A DNA stretch of 64,000 nt from Methylicorpusculum oleiharenae (GTDB lineage: Bacteria; Pseudomonadota; Gammaproteobacteria; Methylococcales; Methylomonadaceae), in assembly GCF_009828925.2 (NCBI RefSeq), contig NZ_WUTY02000001.1:1332492-1396491 (forward strand). Reading direction: 5' to 3'. The notes beneath the pieces were generated by a model. That model saw only the letters and a list, made by a program, of their open reading frames with translations. It had not been told where the DNA came from and did not search any database. The translations under genes and the position numbers were made by a program. Position 1 is the stretch's first letter; each line of letters opens with the position of its first letter. This document shows positions 28,628 to 37,684 of the stretch, in pieces.

Positions 28628-29001
28628 GACTACCTCTATTTAAAGGCTACTTTCTAAATATCGGCAGACTGATTCCTGGCCGATAATAATTTATTTAGAA
28701 ACTATTCAGCGGAGCAACAATACGGAAGTGATGCAGCGGGTTGGGTGGGTTACCGTTATCTTCTCACCCTATCTTCTGAATAATTAGTGTAGTTAAAGTA
28801 TAGTGACTATCAGATTTGGCTGTCGGTGCATTAGCGCACACAGGCAACGCTAACACGTTTGCAACACTCGTCTAGCCGTTAGAGTCAAGTCCTGCCGAAG
28901 CGGCCAGAAATTTCCATCCATCACTTTAGACAGGCTCAGGACGAACGGTGAAATTTGCTGGAAGCGGGTATAGATTTTGAATACTGTGAGCCTAAATAGA
29001 T
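28628..29001. repeat. Intergenic region with dispersed-repeat fragment
   Basis: No gene was found. The stretch around 28880-28960 contains CAGGCTCAGGACGAACGGTG and a partly inverted partner (CAAGTCCTGCCGAAGCGG). This resembles a common intergenic repeat. The remainder shows no recognisable signal. Confidence 0.45.
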
Positions 29002-30021
29002 TCAACTCTGCGGGATCATATTAACCGCTTGATCATTGATTTCACAAAGATTCCATTGTGTTTTCAACGTGAGGATATCCGGTAAAACACTCATAAAGGC
29101 GTTGAGTATTTGCGGATCGAAGTGATGGCCGGCACTTTCGTTCATATAATCCAAGATGTTTTCTAGCGGCCAAGCGTCTTTATAAGGCCGGTTCATTGCC
29201 AGCGCGTCGAAGACATCGGCAATGGCTACAATTCGAGCTGATTCAGGAATATTTTCGCGTTCCAAACCGTTAGGGTAACCGCCGCCATCCCATTTTTCGT
29301 GGTGGTTTAGCGCTATTTCTGCTGCCAGTTTGAAAAGCGGCGCATCGCTTTTGGACAGAATGTCGTAACCGATTTGCGTATGAGTCTGCATAATGCGCCA
29401 TTCGTCTGCATCGAGCTTACCGGGTTTTCGCAAAACCTTATCCGGGATACCGATTTTGCCGGTGTCATGCATTGCCGCAGCCATTTCAAGCAACTCGTAT
29501 TGCTGCCCGGACCAGCCCAGTTTTTTTGCCAATGCGCGTGAATAAGCCGCCATACGCCAAATGTGGACGCCTGTGTCGTTATCGTTGTAATGGCCTGCTT
29601 CGCCGAGCATGAATACCGCATCCCGGTGGCTGCGTTCCAGCTGACTTGAGAGAACCAGCGATAAATGAGTTCTTACGCGCGCACGAACGATACCGGCAGA
29701 TACCGGTTTGGTTAAATAATCGACACAACCGGTCGCAAAGCCTGCTTCTTCGTTACCCAGTTCCGATAGCGAGGTTACAAAAATTACCGGTATGGCTTCC
29801 GTTGATGAATTGGATTTCAGTCGGCGGCACACTTCATAGCCATTCATGCCGGGCATTTGTATATCCAACTAAATCAGGCTGGGGTGATGTTTGCTTACCG
29901 CTTCCAGAGCTTCTGTGCCATTACGCGCGAACACGAGCTGATAATCATCCTTGAGAATTTGGCGTAGCGCAGCAAGATTAGCCGGTTCGTCATCAACAAT
30001 AAGAATCGGTCTATAAGGCAT
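29002..30021 (-). pseudogene. HD-GYP response regulator interrupted by an in-frame amber codon
   Basis: From ATG 30021 the frame reads MPYRPILIVDDEPANLAALR, a REC domain with the acidic pair DD. It reaches HHPSLI and then TAG (29871-29869), and continues in the same frame as LDIQMPGMNGYEVCRRLK. TTG to TAG is a one-base change of the leucine normally preceding the phosphoacceptor Asp. The remainder is intact: FVTSLSE, YLTKPVSAG, then an HD-GYP phosphodiesterase domain with MHDTGKIGIPD, NHHEKWDGGGYPNGL and the GYP-type motif. HD-GYP enzymes hydrolyse c-di-GMP. Without readthrough, a TTG restart at 29868 would give a REC domain lacking its first strand and helix. It lies next to the hybrid kinase, a likely partner. 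Confidence 0.88.
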
Positions 30022-30039
30022 GGAGGGTATCAATGAGGG

Positions 30040-33000
30040 TTAGCATGGTTGCAATTTCATTATTAATTCCTGTGTTGAAGTAATAGCGGCCCGAAAATTA
30101 AAATCAGTCAGTTGACTTTGGATACGCTTAAAGTCGGCGTTTGGCAATTTTCCTTGTAACTCGGCCAGCAGTGGTTCGGCAAAATCCGGATTATCCTGAT
30201 TTAGCGCCTCAATCAGTTGTTCCAATTGTTTGCGCAGTTCCGCAAGTTCAGCCGTATGATGGCTTTCATCAATCCGGATGATTTTATTTTTCCACTGGAT
30301 TATCGATAAGCACACTTGATCGATAGCTTCCTGTAATACCTGCGTTGCCTTCGGAGTCAATTGACCTGTCGCCAGCAGATCATCAACTTCTCGTGCCTGA
30401 GCCATTACCACCGGCAATGACAAATTACCGGAAACACCTTTTAACTTGTGCGCCAAAGCCTTGGCTGCGGCATGATCGTTTTGGTCCACGCATTGCCGGA
30501 TCTCGTGGCCTGTATCGGCATAACGCTCAGCAAATTTGTTCAAATAGGTCAGGAAAACTGATTCACTGCCCCATTGTATGAGCCCTGTGTCAACATCAAT
30601 GCCGGGTAAAGCTAAATTTTCTGAGCTAATCGGTTTGTCGTCCAATCCAGGCTCGGATTCCGGTGCTTCAGAATAACTACTAGCATGGCATTGAATTATA
30701 GTAATCAGTTGCTCAACATTGAAGGGTTTGGTTAGGAAATCATTCATACGGGCTTCGTAGGCCGCGTCCTTCAGCGATTCGAACGCGCCGGCAGTCAATG
30801 CGATCACAGGCAATCGTTGCAAGCGCTCATCCTGGCGGATCATTTGAGTAGCAGTATAGCCGTCCATGACCGGCATTTGTATATCCATCAAAACAATATC
30901 GACTGCATCGGGATTATTCTTCAACCAGTTAACGGCCTCTTCACCGTTATTAGCTGTGCTTACAATCGCGCCATCGGCTTCCAGTATGTTTAGTGCCACT
31001 TCCCGGTTTATTTCACTGTCATCGACAACCAGCACTCGCACCCCCAGGATTCTCAGTTGGCTTTCCGGTGCAACTGTCGATACCTCAGGAACACAATCCG
31101 GCTTATGCCGGCTCAAGACACTGGCAACGGTATCCAAGAGAGACGAAGGAGTCACCGGCTTGGTGATTACCCGGTTCGCGCAGACTATGCCGGGCTGAGC
31201 AAGCAGTGCATCGTGTTGATCGACTGCGACCATAATCAGAATCGGCACGGGTGAGCGGTTTTGGCTGAGTTTAAAAAGTTGCTGAATTGTCTCCGCCGTA
31301 GCGAGGCCATCCTGACCGGGCATTTTCCAGTCCAGAATGATCACGTCATAGGGATTGCGGCTTTCCCAGCGGGCAACAAAACGGGTATAAGCTGTTTCTC
31401 CGGAATCCACGAAATCGGCCTTCCAACCCAGATTGACGACAGTGCGATACAGCGTATCTCTTAACGCCGGACCAGCGTCTGCCACCAAGACATCAAGGCC
31501 AATTAAGGGCGAAGGTGCTGCTGTGTGGAAATCCCGCCGTAACGGCAATATAAACCAGAATTTGCTGCCCTGACCCTCGGCACTTTTGACTTGTAGGTCG
31601 CCTCCCATTAGCTGGATCAGATGCTGGCATATGGCCAGGCCGAGGCCGGTACCGCCAAAGCGGCGGCTGATCGAGCTATCGGCCTGAGTGAAGGGTGAAA
31701 ATATTTCATGCTGCTTTTCGGCGGAGATACCAATGCCGGTATCGCGCACTTCAAAGCGTAAAAAGAGGTTTTGATCGTTTTCCGATTCAACACTGATGCG
31801 GAGTTCAACTTCGCCCTGTTCGGTAAATTTGATGGCGTTGCTGACCAGATTGATCAGCACCTGCTGTAAACGCAAGCGATCGCCGATCAAGCTATCGATG
31901 TCTGAAGGGGGTTTGATGAGTAATTCTATCGCTTTACCGCTGGTAAAACTCGCCATCAACTCGGCAATCTGGTTCACTATTTCTGTGAGCCGGAAGGGCG
32001 ATGAGTCGATTTCAATCCGCCCGGCTTCAATTTTAGAAAAGTCCAGAATATCGTTGATAATGGTTAGCAAGGATTGACCTGCGTTATGAATCTTTTGCAC
32101 CAACTGCCGCGTTTCGTCATCCAGGGTACGTTTTTCCAGCAAATAACAAAAACCCTGGACAGCATTCATGGGTGTACGGATTTCGTGACTCATATTGGCC
32201 AGAAAGGCGCTTTTAACTTCAGACATCCGTTCGGCTTCCAGCCTGGCGGTTTCCAACGCCACCGTACGTTCTTTTACCAGTTGTTCCAAATGATCGCGAT
32301 AGTGTGTCAGTTCAATCTCACTTTGTTTACGTTCGGAAATGTCCTGTTTGATAGAAATGTAGTGATGTATCACGCCCTGTTCATCAAATACCGGCGTAAT
32401 GACTTGTTCTTCGGTGTAAAAAGTTCTGTCCTTGCGGCGATTGATGAGTTCTCCCTGCCAGACATTACCGCTAGAGATTGTTTGCCAGAGCTGTTTGAAA
32501 AAATCCGGATTTTGTTTGCCCGAATTGATTAACGGTCCCAGGCGCTGGCCAATAACTTCGCTGCTATAGCCTGTCAATGAGGTGAATGCGGGGTTGATCC
32601 ATTGAACAACGCCGTGTTGGTCAGTGATAATAATGGCATTGGCAGCCGTTTTCAGCGCGCTGCTTTGCAGCAGCAAGGCTTCTTCATTCCGCTTACGCTG
32701 ACTTATGTCTTGGGCGGTGGCGACCCGGTAGATGATGGTGTTATTGGCGTCTCTGACACTGACTATATCGACTTGAACCTCAAAGGACGTACCATTAGCA
32801 TGGCGGTAAACAGATTCATACCGGCTTTGCCCCACCTGATCGGCAATCTGTAAGAATTTAATAATGTCAGCACCATTTTCAATGGCATATAACGAAGGAA
32901 TCCACTTGCCGACCAACTCTTTTGGCGAGGCATAACCCAGCATGTCGGCATACGCCGGATTACAGACTTGTATACAATTACTGACAGGATCGCCTATAGC

Positions 33001-35673
33001 AATACCCTGTGCGCAATAAAGAAAGGCATCCCCCCAGCGTTGCCGTTCCATTTCCAGGTGTTTTCTTACCGTAATGTCCTGCACGGTTCCGATTGTGCGG
33101 GAGGGTTCGCCGTTTTGATTGCGTTCCAGTCCGCCGTAACTCAATAACCAGCGATGATTTCCCTTGCTGTCATCAATCCGGAACTCCAGCCCGGGAGGCT
33201 TGTTGTCTGATTGACAGCTGTCCAGCCATTTTTTCATGGGAAAGCGATCATCGGGGTGGAGTAACTGCAGAAATTGATCCACTTTGGGCGAAGCGTCTGT
33301 TTCAGGTGATAAGCCAAAAAGCCTGAATGTTTCATTACTCCAGTCAAATTGCTGAGACTGCAAATCTATCACCCAACTGCCGATTTGCGCTATAGCTTGC
33401 GAATCCGCCAATAGCTGCTTTTTTTCACGAAGTTGGTTTTCGATGAGTTTACGTTCGGTCATGTCGAAATGGGAGCCTATCATGCGTAAAGGCTGGCCAT
33501 TACTGTCACGCTCGACGACCATGCCTCGATCAAGCACCCAGAGATATTCGCCCGAGCGGTTTTTGACCCGGTGCTCGCTTTGATAAAACGGGGTTTCACC
33601 ACTAAAATGTTTTTGGATATTTTTCATGGTTTTCTTGAGGTCGTCCGGATGCACTCGCTTTGACCATTCTTCCAAACTATCGGACACTTCCTCTTCACTT
33701 AAGCCGAGCATCGATTTCCAGCGGCTGGAATAGAATACCTTGCCGCTAATAATGTCCCAGTCCCAGACACCTTGATTACTGCCTTCCAGCGCGAATTGCC
33801 AGCGCGCCTCACTGTCTTTCAATTTTTGTTCGGCAATAAGTTGTTGAGTGATGTCACGCGCCAGCATGATTTCCGCCGGGCGGTCATTCAGTGTCAGTGT
33901 ATGGCTGTTGATTTCCACCCGGAAGACACTGCCGTCCTTACGCAGATGCAGGCAGGCAGAAGCTTCTTTGTCATGCCGCAGGGATAAATCCACATTTTCG
34001 GATAACCGAATGTCGTTGACGGTCATTGACAGGAACTCATCACGGCTATAACCATAACTGTCGATTGCGGCATCATTGACATCAATGAAAGCGAGCGATT
34101 TCAGATCATAAATCCACAAAGGCAAAGGATTAGCTGCGAATAGCTGGCGGTAAAGGTTTTCGGACTGTTTTAAGGTTTCTTCTGCCAGCTTAATATCATG
34201 AATATCCGTGCATGTTCCGAACCACTTGATTATGATTCCCTTCTCGTCCATCACCGGCACGCCGCGAGTCAGCCACCAGCGATACGCGCCATCGGCCCGC
34301 CGAAACCGGCATTCGATGGAATAGGTTTGTTGTGTGTTGACAGCCTTCTGCCAGGCATCCCAAGCCATTTGGCGATCATCCGGATGAATGGGAATAGGCC
34401 AACCATGTCCATAACATTCTTCCGGTGATAAGCCGGTATAGTCGACCCATTGTTGATTGAAAAAAGAATTCCAGCCATCAGCTCGAGTAATCCAGACAAT
34501 CTGAGGCAGTGCTTCAGCCAATAAGCGAAATTCACGCTCATTGTTGCGTATCGTTTCCTCCGCTAACAGGCGCTCGGTAATGTCCCGCACGAAAGCAACA
34601 TAGAGCCGTTGATCATCAATATCCAATACACTACATCTGGTTTCTACCGGATACCGGCTACCATCCTTTCTCTGATGATGGCCGAATAAAGTAGCGATAA
34701 CACCGGGTCCAATTTGGCCTCCTAGTGCCTGATGGCACGAAAGATCACAGTCCGTTTCTATATCAGTTACATTCATGTTGAGCAGTTCTTCCCTGGTGTA
34801 GCCGTCGTTTTCACACGCCATCTGGTTGACTTCGATAATGCGGCCGTTGTAATCGCTGATATATATGCCGTCAGGTGCCACTTGTTCTACCAGTGCCTTA
34901 TAAAGCGTTTCAATGTGGGCCTTTTCTGATTCGGCCTGCTTGCGCTGTGTGATATCCAGCACGATACCGCGGTATAAACTGACTTTTCCTTCCTCATCGA
35001 AAACAGGTTGGCCGCGGGTCATCAACCAGCGCACTTGATTACCGGGCAGATTGGCGATCCGCCATTCCTGATTGATTTCAAGGCCTGCCCCAAAAGAGCG
35101 AGTCAGGCTAGTCGCCGCCGAGGCTCGATCATCGGCATTCACACAGGATAACCAGCTGTCAAAGGAAGCAGGCATTGCGCGATCAAGCCCAAATAATTCC
35201 CAGACATCGTCCGACCAAAAACAGTGGTTATTTTGCACATCCCTTTCCCATAGAGCCGCTTTGGCTGATGACAGGGCTAGTAACAGGCGTTCTTGATTCG
35301 TTTTCAGCTGATTGGCGTTGGCTTCTTGTAATGCAATTTGACTCTTCTTCAGTTTTTCAAATACGAAACTGAACATCACGCCCATTGTGGCGAATGTAGC
35401 GATGGAAAACAGTTGGCCGACATTTTTCAGCAACCATGAGTCTTGCTGGGGAATAAAAAAGTATATCCCTAAAACAGAAGCCATGAACGTAGCAAAAATC
35501 CCCCCCCGAAATCCTCCAAGCCACGCACTTAAAAACAGAGCCGGATACATCAGCAACCAGGTCGAAATGGGGAAATAGAGCATGAGCTGCCGCTGCAGGA
35601 ATGCCGCGATAACAGGAATGATGACCGCTATTGTCATGCGAAAAACTTGCTTATCGAGTAAGTGCATTGACAT
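30040..35673 (-). CDS. Hybrid sensor histidine kinase, multi-PAS, with two REC domains and HPt
   Basis: The start at 35673 (MSMHLLDKQVFRM) has GAGG 6 nt upstream. The frame start four codons earlier overlaps that site. The protein is about 1,877 residues. It opens with a four-helix membrane domain of the KdpD DUF4118 type (TWLLMYPALFLSAWLGGFRG). Eight consecutive PAS/PAC repeats follow (each ending in D-I-T/S-x-R-K), then a short coiled coil, HisKA (FLANMSHEIRTPMNAVQGF) and HATPase (NLVSNAIKF, GTGLGLAI). REC1 is IILDWKMPGQDG, REC2 is VLMDIQMPVMDG, and a C-terminal HPt domain has AHKLKGVSGN. REC1 lost the usual DD pair (VADAG). It sits 18 bp from the HD-GYP regulator, with which it probably forms a phosphorelay. 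Confidence 0.95.
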   Translation of the reverse strand: MSMHLLDKQVFRMTIAVIIPVIAAFLQRQLMLYFPISTWLLMYPALFLSAWLGGFRGGIFATFMASVLGIYFFIPQQDSWLLKNVGQLFSIATFATMGVMFSFVFEKLKKSQIALQEANANQLKTNQERLLLALSSAKAALWERDVQNNHCFWSDDVWELFGLDRAMPASFDSWLSCVNADDRASAATSLTRSFGAGLEINQEWRIANLPGNQVRWLMTRGQPVFDEEGKVSLYRGIVLDITQRKQAESEKAHIETLYKALVEQVAPDGIYISDYNGRIIEVNQMACENDGYTREELLNMNVTDIETDCDLSCHQALGGQIGPGVIATLFGHHQRKDGSRYPVETRCSVLDIDDQRLYVAFVRDITERLLAEETIRNNEREFRLLAEALPQIVWITRADGWNSFFNQQWVDYTGLSPEECYGHGWPIPIHPDDRQMAWDAWQKAVNTQQTYSIECRFRRADGAYRWWLTRGVPVMDEKGIIIKWFGTCTDIHDIKLAEETLKQSENLYRQLFAANPLPLWIYDLKSLAFIDVNDAAIDSYGYSRDEFLSMTVNDIRLSENVDLSLRHDKEASACLHLRKDGSVFRVEINSHTLTLNDRPAEIMLARDITQQLIAEQKLKDSEARWQFALEGSNQGVWDWDIISGKVFYSSRWKSMLGLSEEEVSDSLEEWSKRVHPDDLKKTMKNIQKHFSGETPFYQSEHRVKNRSGEYLWVLDRGMVVERDSNGQPLRMIGSHFDMTERKLIENQLREKKQLLADSQAIAQIGSWVIDLQSQQFDWSNETFRLFGLSPETDASPKVDQFLQLLHPDDRFPMKKWLDSCQSDNKPPGLEFRIDDSKGNHRWLLSYGGLERNQNGEPSRTIGTVQDITVRKHLEMERQRWGDAFLYCAQGIAIGDPVSNCIQVCNPAYADMLGYASPKELVGKWIPSLYAIENGADIIKFLQIADQVGQSRYESVYRHANGTSFEVQVDIVSVRDANNTIIYRVATAQDISQRKRNEEALLLQSSALKTAANAIIITDQHGVVQWINPAFTSLTGYSSEVIGQRLGPLINSGKQNPDFFKQLWQTISSGNVWQGELINRRKDRTFYTEEQVITPVFDEQGVIHHYISIKQDISERKQSEIELTHYRDHLEQLVKERTVALETARLEAERMSEVKSAFLANMSHEIRTPMNAVQGFCYLLEKRTLDDETRQLVQKIHNAGQSLLTIINDILDFSKIEAGRIEIDSSPFRLTEIVNQIAELMASFTSGKAIELLIKPPSDIDSLIGDRLRLQQVLINLVSNAIKFTEQGEVELRISVESENDQNLFLRFEVRDTGIGISAEKQHEIFSPFTQADSSISRRFGGTGLGLAICQHLIQLMGGDLQVKSAEGQGSKFWFILPLRRDFHTAAPSPLIGLDVLVADAGPALRDTLYRTVVNLGWKADFVDSGETAYTRFVARWESRNPYDVIILDWKMPGQDGLATAETIQQLFKLSQNRSPVPILIMVAVDQHDALLAQPGIVCANRVITKPVTPSSLLDTVASVLSRHKPDCVPEVSTVAPESQLRILGVRVLVVDDSEINREVALNILEADGAIVSTANNGEEAVNWLKNNPDAVDIVLMDIQMPVMDGYTATQMIRQDERLQRLPVIALTAGAFESLKDAAYEARMNDFLTKPFNVEQLITIIQCHASSYSEAPESEPGLDDKPISSENLALPGIDVDTGLIQWGSESVFLTYLNKFAERYADTGHEIRQCVDQNDHAAAKALAHKLKGVSGNLSLPVVMAQAREVDDLLATGQLTPKATQVLQEAIDQVCLSIIQWKNKIIRIDESHHTAELAELRKQLEQLIEALNQDNPDFAEPLLAELQGKLPNADFKRIQSQLTDFNFRAAITSTQELIMKLQPC

Positions 35674-35689
35674 AGTAAGCCTCATTCAA

Positions 35690-36168
35690 AATCAGGGGGG
35701 GCACAGTCTTTCAGAGTATGCCAAATGCGTTAAAAGGTCTGCATGACACAGTAAAAGGGGAATATCTGGATCGGCTAGCGTCTGTATGTGTGTAATAGCA
35801 GAATGAATTAGTACAAAGATAGTTTGATTTGAGTTTTTATTACAGGCTAAGAGCAGGCTTAATCTCGAATTATTCGATTGCGCTACCGCGAGCCTTGTAA
35901 AAGTAGGACAGAAACGTGTTTAAAAGTAACTGCTGATCCTTACTTCTCAAAATAAAAATCCTGAAACAGATGGAACCAGATTGTGAGAAACATCATTAAA
36001 GAAAAAGGTATAGGCTAAAAGCTCCGCAGTAAATTGCCGTTAAGTTCTCAATTTGAGACCGATGAGAGGCGAGTCTTTGAGCCGGTCATTAGACAGGTCT
36101 GAGGCCTTCGTTCACTGGTGTTAAAGAGCTCCGTGTATCCAACATCGATCTCTGTTGAGGTAGTTGTC
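35690..36168. other. Intergenic region without recognised gene
   Basis: This sequence lies between the divergent kinase start and a degraded gene. It should hold the kinase promoter. No strong promoter, hairpin or repeat was identified, and no coding frame is convincing. Confidence 0.45.
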
Positions 36169-36351
36169 ATGAGTCATTCTAAATAACTAAACGGAATATC
36201 CATACTTGCCGCGTTCATGCTCGCTTTTCTGTGTCTCTCCGTTTTTCAAACTGCCTGGGCGATCGACGCCGTGTAAGTCAGCGGCGAACTGGATGTCATC
36301 ATCAAGGAAGATTTCGATCACAATCATTATGAAAACGATAAATTCTGTTAG
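36169..36351 (+). pseudogene. Remnant of a small exported-protein gene
   Basis: From ATG 36169 (GAGG 10 nt upstream) the frame gives MSHSK, a TAA, then LNGISILAAFMLAFLCLSVF, QTAWAIDAV, a second TAA, VSGELDVIIKEDFDHNHYEN and DKFC before TAG. The middle section is a clear signal peptide with AWA cleavage. The section after it looks like the start of a mature domain. Two in-frame stops inside one readable frame indicate a decayed gene. The family could not be identified. Confidence 0.55.
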
Positions 36352-36760
36352 CCCTGTCATGATTTTTTACAAGAATAATGATTTCCGAGTGCTAGTTGAG
36401 TTTGCGAAGCTTTTTTCCTTTAAGGAATCGCCGATTAAATCAGCCGATCTGTTTTATGACTGTCTATAAGATTTTCAAAAGGGTATGAGAAGCCCTATGG
36501 CCTCGATAATTTCGGCCATGGGGCTTACATAAAGGGTTATTGATCGGTTGCAAGACCGTTTTGTAAAGGAACATTTTCTAAAATATTGAGTTGATTGAGC
36601 GCCATCGAAGGCAATATCTCGGCGTGGGGTGCAAAAAATGTTTCTGAGTATGAAATGGCTGAAAGGATTTTGTTGTGCCCTTCAGATTTTTGTATCATGA
36701 TCACAAGTGCCCTATGACTCATCCAAGTGACGTCTGTTCAAGACAGCAGATTATTTTCAG
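36352..36760. other. Intergenic region with one hairpin
   Basis: Besides the perfect-to-near-perfect 13-bp hairpin AAGCCCTATGGCC/GGCCATGGGGCTT (36490-36526), nothing was recognised. Short frames here have no ribosome-binding site or family features. The hairpin could be the terminator of the degraded gene upstream. Confidence 0.5.
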
Positions 36761-36856
36761 ATTGGGTTGCCGCTTTTCCCAGCCCAACAATTAACGCCAT
36801 GGCTTTGAAATGTTGGGCTGGCTATCACCAACCGCCACCTAACGGTGCATCACCTT
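36761..36856 (-). repeat. Dispersed REP/BIME-like repeat, copy B (inverted)
   Basis: This is the reverse orientation of the family: TTGGGTTGCCGCTTTTCCCA, AGCCCAACAATTAACGCCAT, GGCTGGCTATCACCAACCGC and the terminal ACGGTGCATCACCTTTG. It lies directly upstream of the PCMT-like gene. Confidence 0.82.
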
Positions 36857-36919
36857 TGTTTTGTTGCTCTGCTGAAAATAGTTAAGGCAGAAGTTACTAA
36901 AATCCGGAGGATGAAAAGC

Positions 36920-37681
36920 ATGAAAATCAGTAATCATTTTTTGACCGGTCTATTGTCTGTTTTAATAATGGAGGGCTTGTTACTGGCCTGCCTGATGCGG
37001 CCGGTAATGGCCGAAGAAGCGGATTATATGAAGCAGCGTCAACGCCTGGTCGACTTGATCGAGGCGGATGTCAGATTAACCAGCCAGTTTCTGGGTAAAG
37101 ACGCACTGGACGAACCCGTTATGAAGGCTCTGCGCAAAGTGCCTCGACATGAGTTTGTGCCGGAGGATTTAAGAGCTTTTGCGTATCAGAACAAACCTTT
37201 GCCGATAGGCCAAGGGCAGACGATTTCTCAGCCTTATATCGTTGCGATTATGACGGATTTGCTGGGTCTGACCAAGAATAGCCGCGTACTGGAAATCGGA
37301 ACCGGTTCTGCATATCAGGCGGCTGTGCTTGCCGAAGTGGCTGGAAATGTCTACAGCATTGAGATCATCGAAGCGTTAGGCCACAAAGCGGCCGGACTTC
37401 TAAAAAGCTTGGGGTACGAGACAGTTCAGACCCGGGTGGGAGACGGATATTACGGCTGGGAGGCCGCGGCGCCTTTCGATGCGATCATCGTGACCGCTTC
37501 AGCCAGTCATATACCGCCGCCGTTGGTCAAGCAATTAAAGCCGGGAGGACGAATGATCATTCCGGTCGGCAGCCGTTTTACCGTTCAGCATTTGGTTTTG
37601 GTCACGAAAGATGACGATAATAGAGTGACAACCCGACAAATATTGCCTGTTTCATTCGTGCCGTTAACCGGGCAACATTAA
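36920..37681 (+). CDS. Exported protein-L-isoaspartate O-methyltransferase-like protein
   Basis: I chose ATG 36920, 9 nt after GGAGG. The ATG at 36911 abuts that site and is less likely. The 253-residue product has an N-terminal signal or anchor segment (FLTGLLSVLIMEGLLLACLM, cleavage near VMA-EEA). The rest is a complete PCMT domain: VPRHEFVPEDLRAFAYQNKPLPIGQGQTIS, ISQPYIVAIMTDLL, SAM motif I VLEIGTGSAYQAAVLAEVAG, and LKPGGRMIIPVG. Classical PCMT repairs isoaspartyl residues in the cytosol. Export is odd, because the methyl donor SAM is cytosolic. The next gene starts after 3 bp, so the two form an operon. Substrate and location need experiment. Confidence 0.88.
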   Translation: MKISNHFLTGLLSVLIMEGLLLACLMRPVMAEEADYMKQRQRLVDLIEADVRLTSQFLGKDALDEPVMKALRKVPRHEFVPEDLRAFAYQNKPLPIGQGQTISQPYIVAIMTDLLGLTKNSRVLEIGTGSAYQAAVLAEVAGNVYSIEIIEALGHKAAGLLKSLGYETVQTRVGDGYYGWEAAAPFDAIIVTASASHIPPPLVKQLKPGGRMIIPVGSRFTVQHLVLVTKDDDNRVTTRQILPVSFVPLTGQH

Positions 37682-37684
37682 GCA

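Noticed and set aside
36537-36722. Open frame of 61 codons on the minus strand
   Set aside because: No ribosome-binding site, signal or family features. It lies in a gap with pseudogene remnants.
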